A stretch of 19,679 nt of DNA. It comes from CAIJMU01 sp035531315 (GTDB taxonomy: Bacteria > Spirochaetota > Spirochaetia > Treponematales > Rectinemataceae). The notes under the pieces were generated by a model, which saw only the letters and a program-made list of their open reading frames with translations, had not been told where the DNA came from and made no database searches. Positions 13,511 to 19,679 of the stretch are shown piece after piece. A program made the translations under genes and the position numbers. The stretch spans positions 1-19,679 of the forward strand of contig DATKTD010000153.1 of assembly GCA_035531315.1 (NCBI GenBank), given 5' to 3'. Each line of letters opens with the position of its first letter. Position 1 is the stretch's first letter.

Positions 13511-13563
13511 CCTTCCCGGTCTGGGAAGGTCGGAAGCCCCGCTTCCTTTGAAGCGAGCTTCCG
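13511..13563 (-). promoter_or_regulatory. Two-hairpin expression platform of the TPP riboswitch
   Basis: Between the aptamer and cytX the minus strand forms CGGAAGC (13563-13557) with GCTTCCG (13537-13531), containing an inner GAAGC/GCTTC stem (13554-13550 with 13545-13541). A second perfect 7-bp hairpin follows at 13529-13511. Neither is followed by a T-run: AAAAAAGGAG comes next. The layout therefore suggests control of ribosome access rather than termination. The switching partners were not worked out. Confidence 0.45.
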
Positions 13564-13596
13564 ATAAATGCAAGGGCGGCCCCTACGAGCGATCAG

Positions 13597-13688
<92 letters not shown>

Positions 13689-13713
13689 ATACAGTCTTTT
13701 TTTAAGTGGGCCA

Positions 13714-13742
13714 AAAATACAGCGGGGGGCCGACCTTGTCAA
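13714..13742 (-). promoter_or_regulatory. Sigma70 promoter of the thiamin salvage operon
   Basis: On the minus strand TTGACA (13742-13737) and TATTTT (13719-13714) are exactly 17 nt apart. Start is predicted near 13707, about 20 nt before the aptamer. The TGA stop codon of the upstream ABC permease gene lies inside the TTGACA, leaving no room for a terminator, so some readthrough into the riboswitch is expected. Confidence 0.8.
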
Positions 13743-14473
13743 CGAGCCCAAGGGCAGAGTCGCCTTTCGAGGAGGTCGATGCCGAAATAGAGGCCCAGGC
13801 CTAAAAGGCTCATCGCGACGACGCCGGCGTACATGGCCGGGTAGTCCATCAAAGTGCTGCCCTGAAAATAAATGTAGTAGCCGAGACCCCACTTCGTCGC
13901 GAAAAGCTCGGCGATGTAGAGGACGGCCACCGCCGTTCCCACGGACTGGCGCAGGCTCGTCAGGATGGCCGGCACGCAGGCGGGGAAATAGACGTAGCGA
14001 AAGAGGGCGCGTCTGCCGGCCCCGAGGCTGCGCACGCTCGCGACGAGGGCCGGCGGGATGGCCGCAGCCTGGTCGCGCACGAGGACGAGGACCTGGAAGA
14101 ACAGTATTATAAAGATCATCGCGACCTTCGCGAGGTCGCCGATGCCCAGCACGAGGAAGACCACGGGCACGAGGACGACCTTGGGTATCGGGTAGAGGAT
14201 GTAGACGAGGGGGCCGAGGAGGCGATGGAGGCGCCGGGACATGCCGAGGGCCAGGCCCGCCGGGACCCCGAGGAGGACCGACACCGCGATGCCCGCGGTA
14301 ACGCGGCCGAGGCTCGCGAGGAAGTGGAGGGGGAGGCCCCGGCCGAGGTCGCGCCAGAAGGCCGCGGCCACCTCGGGAGGGGGAGGCAGGATGGGCTGAT
14401 GGACGGCGAGGGCGAGGAGTTCCCAGAGCGCGAGAAGGGCGAGGCTGGCCCAGAGTATGTCGCGCTTCTTCAT
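13739..14473 (-). CDS. ABC transporter permease (NitT/TauT/SsuC type)
   Basis: This 244-residue inner-membrane protein has about six hydrophobic helices and the coupling EAA-type loop GAGRRALFRYVYFPACVPAILTSLRQSVGTA, in its usual place before the last two helices. It forms the channel for the adjacent binding protein and ATPase. Its ATG overlaps the ATPase stop codon (ATGA), with GGAGGAG upstream. The family imports organic anions such as sulfonates, nitrate and taurine, or thiamin pyrimidine precursors. Proximity to the thi operon makes a thiamin-related substrate tempting, but nothing in the permease sequence shows it. Confidence 0.92.
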   Translation of the reverse strand: MKKRDILWASLALLALWELLALAVHQPILPPPPEVAAAFWRDLGRGLPLHFLASLGRVTAGIAVSVLLGVPAGLALGMSRRLHRLLGPLVYILYPIPKVVLVPVVFLVLGIGDLAKVAMIFIILFFQVLVLVRDQAAAIPPALVASVRSLGAGRRALFRYVYFPACVPAILTSLRQSVGTAVAVLYIAELFATKWGLGYYIYFQGSTLMDYPAMYAGVVAMSLLGLGLYFGIDLLERRLCPWAR

Positions 14474-15318
14474 CGCTCCTCCATCGCCGCGCGAAGGCTG
14501 GCCTTGAGCCCGGCAGCAGCCCTTGCCTCGCCCCTCGGCTTGTCGAATATCAGGGTCTTGGCTGGCGCCGAGCCCGAGGCCCCGAGGAGGAGGATACGGT
14601 CCCCGACCGCGAGGGCCTCGTCGATCGAGTGGGTGACGAGGACGAGGCTCATGCCCCGCTCCCGGCCGATGTCGAGGGTGAGGCCGCGGAGGTCTTCCCT
14701 CGTCGCCTCGTCGAGGGAGGAGAAGGGCTCGTCCATGAGGAGGATGTCCGGATCGAGGACGAGGCTGCGGGCGATGGCGGCGCGCTGGCGCTGGCCACCC
14801 GACACGTGGGAGGGCCAGGCCTCCGCTATGTCGGCGATGCCGAGGCGCTCGAGCCAGAAATCGACTGAGGCCGCGGTCCGCGCCGAGGCCTCCGCCGCGC
14901 TTGCTTTCTTCGTCGCGGCGCCCGCCGCCGCGTGGCCCGGCGCAGCCGAGCCGGAAGGAGCCAGCGCCGCCTCGGATGGGGCGTGCCGCCCGTCGGCTCC
15001 GTAAAAGCGCCGCAGCCTCGGACCGAGGGAGACATTGTCGCGGATGCTGGCCCAGGGCAGGAGGCCGTGGTCCTGAAGCACCAGCCCGGTACCGGGTCGG
15101 GGCCTAATGAGCTCCTCTCCCCCGATAAGGATGCGCCCCCCTTGAGGCCGCTCGAGTCCCGCAAGGAGGGCGAGGAGGCTCGACTTTCCCGAACCCGAGG
15201 CGCCGACGATGGCCCAGGATTCGCCCCTGCCGATGTCGAGGGAAAATCCGGAGAAGAGGGCCTCCCTCCCGGGCCAGGCAAAGGAGAGCTTCTCCACGCG
15301 GATAGCCGTGGATCTCAT
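14470..15318 (-). CDS. ABC transporter ATP-binding protein with alanine-rich insertion
   Basis: This 282-residue ATPase powers the adjacent transporter. Walker A is GASGSGKS (39-46), the Q-loop glutamine is Q82 in VLQDHGLLPW, the signature is HVSGGQRQR (171-179), Walker B is ILLMDEP (192-198), and the switch histidine is H230 in VTHS. Between the Q-loop and the signature, residues about 108-150 form a low-complexity run rich in A, S, G, P and T that NitT/TauT ATPases do not usually have. The core motifs are intact, so it is probably active. The ATG at 15318 has only a weak, distant GGCGGA. It lies 36 nt after the binding-protein stop codon and overlaps the permease start. Confidence 0.93.
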   Translation of the reverse strand: MRSTAIRVEKLSFAWPGREALFSGFSLDIGRGESWAIVGASGSGKSSLLALLAGLERPQGGRILIGGEELIRPRPGTGLVLQDHGLLPWASIRDNVSLGPRLRRFYGADGRHAPSEAALAPSGSAAPGHAAAGAATKKASAAEASARTAASVDFWLERLGIADIAEAWPSHVSGGQRQRAAIARSLVLDPDILLMDEPFSSLDEATREDLRGLTLDIGRERGMSLVLVTHSIDEALAVGDRILLLGASGSAPAKTLIFDKPRGEARAAAGLKASLRAAMEER

Positions 15319-15354
15319 GGCGTCGATGGTTCCGCCTGGGACTTCACCGCGGCC

Positions 15355-16308
15355 TCACTCGGGGAGGAAGGATCCATCGACCGAGTCGGACCAGGCGACG
15401 TCCTTGTCGATGAGGCCCTTCGCCTTGAGCCAGGCGAGGGCATCCTCGAACTCGGCCTTGGATGGGACGCCGGCCCTGGGAAAGGGCGGCATCTTGAAGG
15501 TCGAGACGAGGCTTGGCGGAACGATCCGCCTCTCGACGAGGATGGAGGCATAGCTGGCCGGATCGGCGTTGACGAGGGCGCTGGCCTCATCGACGGCGGC
15601 GAGAAACCCGCGTAGGGTCTCGGGCTGGGCGGCGATGTAGGCGGTGGAAAAAGAGATCACGCTCGAGCCGTATTCCGGATGGGCGGAATCGTCGAGGGCG
15701 ACGAGGGCGCCCTGGGACCGCGCCATGGTGGCGAGGGGATCGGGCATGACGGCGGCCTTGAGGCGGCCGGATGCGAGCAGGGCCATGCGGTCGGGCATCT
15801 TCGGCACGTTGAGGGTCTTTATGTCTTCGTCGCGGATTCCCGCGGCCTCGAGGAGTCGCTCGGTGACATACTCGATGATCGTGCCCTGGGAGACGCCTAT
15901 CTCGACGCCCCTGAGCCCCGAGGCCCCGACGATGCCCGAGCCCTTGGCGGCGAGGATGAAGAAGTGGGGAAAGCCCGGGGCGGGCCTGAGGGCCCAGCGC
16001 AGGACCTTCATCCGGGGGCGATCGCGGTTGAAATTGATGACCGCCTGGATCTCGTCGACGGCTCCGTCGGCGCGGCCCGAGGCGAGGAGCTGGTCGCGCT
16101 CGGGGGCGGCTCCGACGGGGATGAATTCCACCGCGAGGCCCCGCTTGGCGAAGAGGCCTTCCTTCTCGGCGACATAGAGGGGGACCATGTCCACGATGGG
16201 GAGGGCGGCGAAGCGCAGGGCCACGGGGGCCGCCGCCGCGCCGGAAAGGGGGCCGAGAGCGACGAGGGCCAGGGCTGCCAGGATGGACGGGGAATTTCTC
16301 TTCGACAT
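15355..16308 (-). CDS. ABC transporter substrate-binding protein (NitT/TauT/NMT1-like)
   Basis: This 317-residue periplasmic protein has a signal peptide, with likely cleavage in GAAAA near residue 27 and no lipobox cysteine. The mature part starts with VALRFAALPIVDMVPLYVAEKEGLFAKRGLAVEFIPVG, the usual opening of NMT1/ThiY/SsuA-type binding proteins. VSQGTIIEYVTERLLEAAGI and MPDRMALLASGRLKAAVMPDPLA follow. The CCCFC motif of thiamin-pyrimidine-binding ThiY/THI5 proteins was not seen, so the ligand is open. The ATG at 16308 follows CAGGAG by 5-6 nt and lies 14 nt after the TetR stop codon. It is the second gene of a TetR-SBP-ATPase-permease unit. Confidence 0.92.
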   Translation of the reverse strand: MSKRNSPSILAALALVALGPLSGAAAAPVALRFAALPIVDMVPLYVAEKEGLFAKRGLAVEFIPVGAAPERDQLLASGRADGAVDEIQAVINFNRDRPRMKVLRWALRPAPGFPHFFILAAKGSGIVGASGLRGVEIGVSQGTIIEYVTERLLEAAGIRDEDIKTLNVPKMPDRMALLASGRLKAAVMPDPLATMARSQGALVALDDSAHPEYGSSVISFSTAYIAAQPETLRGFLAAVDEASALVNADPASYASILVERRIVPPSLVSTFKMPPFPRAGVPSKAEFEDALAWLKAKGLIDKDVAWSDSVDGSFLPE

Positions 16309-16322
16309 GACTACTCCTGAAA

Positions 16323-16937
16323 TTACGAGCTGATCTTCGCCTCGGCCGTGCCGACGCTTCGAAGAAGCATGGTCCTGAGGGCCGGAAGGGAACTTTCGGG
16401 ATCGGGGGAACCGGTCTCGATCCAGCCGAGGACGATGGCGTCGAGGGCCCCCATCCAGACCCGGGAGGCGAGCTCCGTGTCGATGGGAGGGATCGATCCC
16501 TGAGCGACCGCGACGGCGAGGTTCTCGCGGATGATGGCGACGAAGCGCTCCTCGACCTCCCTCCGCTTGGTTTCGAAGCCCATGCCGAGGCCCCTGGCCT
16601 GGACGAGGACAATCTTGGCGAGGCTGCGGTACTTCCCGAAGATGTCGAGACAGACGGAGAGGGCCGCTTCGAGCCTCTCGCCCCCCCCCTCACAGGCCGC
16701 CAGACGCTGGCGGAGCCTTTCCTCGAGGAGTCCGGCGAAGTTGTCCACGAGGGCGAAGAAGATCCTTTCCTTGCTCGGCCAATGGAAATAGAAGCCGCCC
16801 TTCGAGCTTCCCGAGGCCTCCACGATGTCCTCGACCCTCGTGTCGTGATAGCCCTTGCTCGCGAATACGGCGGCTGCGGCCTCGAGGATTCTCGTCTTGG
16901 TGTCGGGACCCTGTCCCCTGTCATTGTCGCTTTTCAT
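16323..16937 (-). CDS. TetR-family transcriptional regulator
   Basis: This 204-residue protein has an N-terminal TetR DNA-binding domain: TKTRILEAAAAVFASKGYHDT, then a helix-turn-helix at about 32-51 with VEDIVEASGSSKGGFYFHWPSKE. The remainder is the variable ligand-binding and dimerisation domain; the ligand is not identifiable. It is the first gene of the ABC transporter unit, so it most likely controls its own operon in response to the transported compound or a relative. A palindrome at 16944-16955 lies at its predicted transcription start. The ATG at 16937 has little ribosome-binding sequence (GCGGG), which may keep its level low. Confidence 0.93.
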   Translation of the reverse strand: MKSDNDRGQGPDTKTRILEAAAAVFASKGYHDTRVEDIVEASGSSKGGFYFHWPSKERIFFALVDNFAGLLEERLRQRLAACEGGGERLEAALSVCLDIFGKYRSLAKIVLVQARGLGMGFETKRREVEERFVAIIRENLAVAVAQGSIPPIDTELASRVWMGALDAIVLGWIETGSPDPESSLPALRTMLLRSVGTAEAKISS

Positions 16938-16943
16938 TTTACA

Positions 16944-16955
16944 GACCCGCTGGTC
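16944..16955 (-). promoter_or_regulatory. TetR operator candidate
   Basis: GACC-CGCT-GGTC is a perfect palindrome, extended by a further GGTC at 16956-16959. The AGACC-N4-GGTC form resembles known TetR-family sites such as the NemR box. It covers the predicted transcription start and ends 7 nt before the TetR ATG, the expected place for autorepression. Confidence 0.55.
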
Positions 16956-16961
16956 GGTCGT

Positions 16962-16990
16962 ACACTAGCACCCGTTTTCGATATGTTCAA
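16962..16990 (-). promoter_or_regulatory. Promoter of the TetR-ABC transporter unit
   Basis: On the minus strand TTGAAC (16990-16985) and TAGTGT (16967-16962) are 17 nt apart. Both are moderate matches to sigma70 boxes. The predicted start near 16955 coincides with the palindrome. Confidence 0.45.
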
Positions 16991-17068
16991 GCCGAGGCTG
17001 TCCGTTCCGGGTCGCAGGCGGCCGCGGCTACTAGAGGCCTGGATTCCCATCAGAAAACGGAGGGCAGC

Positions 17069-18433
17069 TTGATCCGACGGCTTGGGACTTCCCCGGAGAA
17101 GAAGGCGTCTTCCCTCGGGAAGGAGGCGAAGGGGCTCCTCCGACTCATAGACCTCCATGACCGGCTCTTTTCGGCCATCCTCCTCGCGACCACCCTCGTC
17201 CTTCTTGCCCTTCGGCCCCGACTTTCGGTTCCGGATTGGGCCATTGGCCTATCCATCGCCGCCTTCGCGATCGGCCTCGTCCTCGTCGCGAGGGGTTACG
17301 TGAGGCGCAGGGTCGAGCGGGCCCTCGAAGAGGCGAGAAAGGCGGGGGCGGCCTCCGGGATCTCGATCTTCGGCAAGGACATCCCCGGAGGGAGGAAGGT
17401 CGAGGAGGCCCTTCGAGATAGTGAGGAGCGCTTCAGGGCCATAATCGAACATGGCCATGACGGCATCCTCCTCGTGGATCGGGAGCGGAGAATCCTGTAT
17501 GCGAGCCCATCCTATGCCCGCTTGCTCGGCCGCGAGCCCGCGGAACTCCTGGGGAAGCCGGCCTTCGATTTCGTGCATCCCGAGGACCTCGAAATGAACC
17601 GGGGGATCTATCTCGCCATCCTGGCCAAACCGGGCAGGACCCTTCGCTGGGAGTACCGCGTAAGACACAGCGACGGCTCCTGGCGCTGGAACGAGGGCAC
17701 GGCCACCAACCTCCTCGATGATCCTCGCGTGGCCGCCCTGGTCCTGAACAGCCGCGACGTGACCGAACATCGCTCGGCCCTCGACGCGATAGTGACTTCG
17801 CTCCGGGAAAAGGAGATCCTCGTCCAGGAGCTCTACCACAGGACCAACAACAACATGCAGGTCATCTCCTCCCTCCTCCTCATGCAGTCGGAGGGAGAGA
17901 CCGAGCCCCGGGTCCTCGAGGCCTACAGGAATCTGGAGAACCGCATCGGGGCCATGGCCCTGGTACAGCGAATGCTCTACAAGTCACGGGACCTCTCGAA
18001 CATCGAGCTCGGCGACTATGTCACCGAACTCGCGGAGCTGCTTCGCGACTCCCTCGTCGGTCCGGGGGGCCGCGTGGAGGTGGAGGCCGAGGTGGAGAAG
18101 GTGATCGTCCTCCTCGACACGGCGATGTCCTTGGGAATAGTGCTGAATGAACTCGTCTCGAATTCCCTCACGCACGCCTTTCCCGGGGAGCGGCGCGGAA
18201 AAGTGAGGGTGGCGTTGAGCGGCTTAGACGATGGCCGGATCGAGCTCGTCGTCGCCGATGACGGCCCGGGCCTTCCCGAGGGCTTCGATCCCCTGCGCGA
18301 CGGCTCCCTCGGCCTCTCGAGCGCCATCGGCCTCGTCGAGACCCAGCTCAAGGGCAGCATCGACTTCGAATCGAAATCGGGCCTGCGCTGCGTGATCAGA
18401 TTTAGGGACAACCTCTATAAGGCGAGGGTGTAG
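17069..18433 (+). CDS. Membrane-bound PAS sensor histidine kinase (HisKA_2 type)
   Basis: This 454-residue kinase has two predicted membrane helices (about 33-48 and 58-76) with a very short loop between them, so sensing is probably cytoplasmic or within the membrane. A PAS domain covers about 117-235, ending in the usual W-R-W-N...RDVTE pattern. The HisKA_2 dimer domain has LYHRTNNNMQVISSLL with phosphoacceptor H257. The ATPase domain has the N-box NELVSNSLTHAF (360-371) and ADDGPGLP (396-403). The start is TTG at 17069, supported by CGGAGGG 4 nt upstream. No response regulator adjoins it, so it is an orphan kinase here. A few bases of leader sequence hold no clear promoter. Confidence 0.93.
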   Translation: MIRRLGTSPEKKASSLGKEAKGLLRLIDLHDRLFSAILLATTLVLLALRPRLSVPDWAIGLSIAAFAIGLVLVARGYVRRRVERALEEARKAGAASGISIFGKDIPGGRKVEEALRDSEERFRAIIEHGHDGILLVDRERRILYASPSYARLLGREPAELLGKPAFDFVHPEDLEMNRGIYLAILAKPGRTLRWEYRVRHSDGSWRWNEGTATNLLDDPRVAALVLNSRDVTEHRSALDAIVTSLREKEILVQELYHRTNNNMQVISSLLLMQSEGETEPRVLEAYRNLENRIGAMALVQRMLYKSRDLSNIELGDYVTELAELLRDSLVGPGGRVEVEAEVEKVIVLLDTAMSLGIVLNELVSNSLTHAFPGERRGKVRVALSGLDDGRIELVVADDGPGLPEGFDPLRDGSLGLSSAIGLVETQLKGSIDFESKSGLRCVIRFRDNLYKARV

Positions 18434-18451
18434 GGCGGCGGAAGCCGCGCC

Positions 18452-18479
18452 CGCGCGAGCCCCCTGCGGGAGTCGCGCG
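18452..18479. terminator. GC hairpin between the convergent kinase gene and menG
   Basis: CGCGCGA (18452-18458) pairs perfectly with TCGCGCG (18473-18479) around a loop that can form a further CCC/GGG pairing. It lies in the 101-nt space between the two stop codons. No T-run follows on either strand, so the terminator role is tentative. The motif GCGCGAGCCCCC is also directly repeated here. Confidence 0.4.
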
Positions 18480-18534
18480 CGAGCCCCCGACTGTCGGCGC
18501 TGGCCGCTGGCACAGGCTGTAGGCGTCGGCCACC

Positions 18535-19254
18535 TCAGCTCCCCGGCTTCGAGCCCTCTACCATGGCGACGGCTCCACCGAGGAAGTTCCTGATCCTGAG
18601 CCGGCCAAGGCCCGCCGCGGCGAAACGACGGGCGAGTTCCCGCTGGTCGATGAAGGCCTTGGCCGATTCGTGGAGGTAGCGATAGGCGGAGGCCTTGTCC
18701 GACACCGCCTTGCCGACGGCGGGCACGAAGAAGCGGGAGATGCCCCAGTAGGCCCAGGCCACGGGAGGGAAGCGGGGGTGGCCCATGTCGATGGAGACGA
18801 CCCATCCGCCCGGTTTCACGACCCTCGCCATTTCGCGGAGGGTGGTATCGAGGTCGGGCACATTGCGAAGCCCCCAGCCGACCGTGGCGGCGTCGAAGGA
18901 GGCGTCGGCGAAGGGCAGCCTAGTCGCGTCGGCCTCGATGAGATCGATGCGACCCTGAAGCCCCGGGGCCGCCGTCTTGGTCCTGGCCTTGGCGAGCATC
19001 TCCGCCGAGAAATCGAGGCCTGTCACCCTGATGTCAGGACCGGATTTCGCGAGGGCCAGGCTGAGCTCTCCCGTTCCGCAGCAGACATCGAGGACCGAGG
19101 ATCCAGCCTCGAGCCTGCAGCTCCTGGCGACGAGTTCGCGCCAGCGGCGGTCGCGACCCAGGCTCATGACGCTGTTGGCCGTGTCGTAGCCCGGGGCGAT
19201 CTCGTCGAAGAGCCGCCTCACCATCGATGCCTTGTCGTCCCGCTCAGCCGCCAT
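18535..19254 (-). CDS. menG: Demethylmenaquinone methyltransferase MenG/UbiE
   Basis: This 239-residue SAM-dependent methyltransferase carries out the last step of menaquinone synthesis. It has VRRLFDEIAPGYDTANSVMSLGRDRRWR, the UbiE opening. SAM motif I is LDVCCGTGELSLAL (55-68), followed by GLDFSAEMLAKA and ADATRLPFADASFDAATVGWGLRNVPD. The UbiE C-terminal region, with YWGISRFFVPAVGKAVSDKASAYRYLHESAKAF, is also present. With menA at 7822 and no ubi genes in view, the menaquinone substrate is more likely than ubiquinone. The ATG at 19254 follows GGGAG by 5 nt. A promoter with a full TTGACA lies upstream at 19299-19326. Confidence 0.94.
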   Translation of the reverse strand: MAAERDDKASMVRRLFDEIAPGYDTANSVMSLGRDRRWRELVARSCRLEAGSSVLDVCCGTGELSLALAKSGPDIRVTGLDFSAEMLAKARTKTAAPGLQGRIDLIEADATRLPFADASFDAATVGWGLRNVPDLDTTLREMARVVKPGGWVVSIDMGHPRFPPVAWAYWGISRFFVPAVGKAVSDKASAYRYLHESAKAFIDQRELARRFAAAGLGRLRIRNFLGGAVAMVEGSKPGS

Positions 19255-19298
19255 AACGCTCCCGTCGCTTCGCGGCCAAGGACCGCGCGCTGCAAAGC

Positions 19299-19326
19299 TC
19301 TATCGCCCTTTTGCCCGGCCTGTCAA
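19299..19326 (-). promoter_or_regulatory. Putative menG promoter
   Basis: On the minus strand a full TTGACA (19326-19321) is followed after 16 nt by GATAGA (19304-19299), a poor -10; TAGAGC with an 18-nt spacer is the alternative. The predicted start near 19292 would give a leader of about 40 nt before the menG ATG. Confidence 0.45.
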
Positions 19327-19396
19327 CCGAGGGCAGTGCCGAGGGCGACGCCGGCGGTAGCACCGGCGACCGTACCGCCCGTCAGGCGAGGGCGGC

Positions 19397-19679
19397 CTAG
19401 CCCATCTCGATGGCGATGGCGGTGTATTCTTTACGGTCGCGGGCGAAGATCGATTCGGAGAGGACGGCTACCCTCCACTGCCCGAGATCGAATTCCCGTG
19501 AAAGGGCTATGCGGGACGGAAGCTCGGCGTTGCCCTCGAGGGATTCGGCGAGGCGGGGATCGTTGCAGAGGACGAGACAGCCCCCCTGGTGGGAGATCAG
19601 GCGGAAGGGAAGGAACCTCGCCCCCTGGGCCACCATCATCGGCGGCATGCTCTCCCGCGAGGAGACGATGGCCTCCTTC
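19397..19679 (-). CDS. Unrecognised protein, C-terminal 93 residues only
   Basis: The frame is open from the right edge of the window to TAG at 19399-19397 and gives 93 residues ending in EYTAIAIEMG. I do not recognise it. The visible part looks soluble and mixed alpha/beta, with two cysteines in GGCLVLCNDPRLAESL and a stretch LGQWRVAVLSESIF; no membrane helix is seen. Internal ATG codons near 19648 and 19639 exist, but the open frame continues upstream of them with the same composition, so the gene most likely starts outside the window. It lies upstream of menG on the same strand, with its stop codon 142 nt before the menG ATG. Confidence 0.6.
   Translation of the reverse strand, partial: KEAIVSSRESMPPMMVAQGARFLPFRLISHQGGCLVLCNDPRLAESLEGNAELPSRIALSREFDLGQWRVAVLSESIFARDRKEYTAIAIEMG

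Noticed and set aside
13501..13529. Hairpin with a neighbouring run of six T as an intrinsic terminator
   Set aside because: The T-run precedes the stem on the plus strand and is an A-run after it on the minus strand, so it does not end transcription of the thi operon.
13693..13704. T-run (ctttttttaag) as a plus-strand terminator
   Set aside because: No plus-strand gene precedes it. On the minus strand it is an A-run between the thi promoter and the aptamer.
15355..16308. Calling the binding protein ThiY because it lies next to the thi operon
   Set aside because: The CCCFC motif of ThiY/THI5 proteins was not found, and control appears to be by TetR rather than TPP.

Overview
The window is GC-rich DNA, dense with genes, from a diderm-type bacterium. 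It carries secreted proteins with signal peptides, a lipoprotein, menaquinone genes, a bacteriohemerythrin and a flagellar-motor-related protein. The lineage cannot be fixed from sequence alone. The FliG-like protein and the HisKA_2-type kinase would fit a high-GC spirochaete, but this is a low-certainty inference. Nothing marks the region as a mobile island: no transposase, integrase, tRNA, CRISPR array or attachment site was seen.

Layout from left to right. At 1-1092, on the minus strand, are a ferritin-like/VIT1 membrane protein (cut by the window edge) and a DsrE-like protein, preceded by an AT-rich stretch with a perfect palindrome. At 1340-3738 (minus) a coupled cluster holds rlmN, a small lipoprotein and a D-cysteine desulfhydrase-family enzyme. 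At 3848-5175 (plus) are a bacteriohemerythrin and an EamA-type exporter. At 5287-6126 (minus) is a secreted class C acid phosphatase with a near-consensus promoter; its terminator appears to lie inside the 3' end of the convergent exporter gene. At 6290-6447 is a broken metallo-beta-lactamase-fold remnant. At 6457-7698 (minus) is a two-gene unit: a FliG-C/MotA-like fusion protein and an ECF sigma factor. At 7822-8751 (plus) is menA.

The largest unit is a thiamin salvage operon (minus, 13688 down to 8775): sigma70 promoter, TPP riboswitch, cytX, thiM, thiE, thiL, thiD, with start and stop codons overlapping or nearly touching at every junction. It imports hydroxymethylpyrimidine (HMP), phosphorylates HMP and thiazole, joins them to thiamin phosphate, and phosphorylates that to TPP. 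No thiC or thiG is present in the window. Immediately upstream on the same strand lies a TetR-SBP-ATPase-permease unit (16937-13739), with a palindromic operator at the predicted TetR start site. The permease stop codon lies inside the -35 box of the thi promoter.

At 17069-18433 (plus) is a membrane PAS/HisKA_2 sensor kinase without a response regulator beside it. At 18535-19254 (minus) is menG, which acts after menA in menaquinone synthesis although the two genes are about 10 kb apart. The right edge holds the C-terminal part of an unrecognised protein.

The most unusual item is the FliG-C/MotA-like fusion at 7069-7698. It joins a rotor torque domain to a cytoplasmic stator-like segment without membrane helices, and it is coupled to an ECF sigma factor with no recognisable anti-sigma gene beside it.
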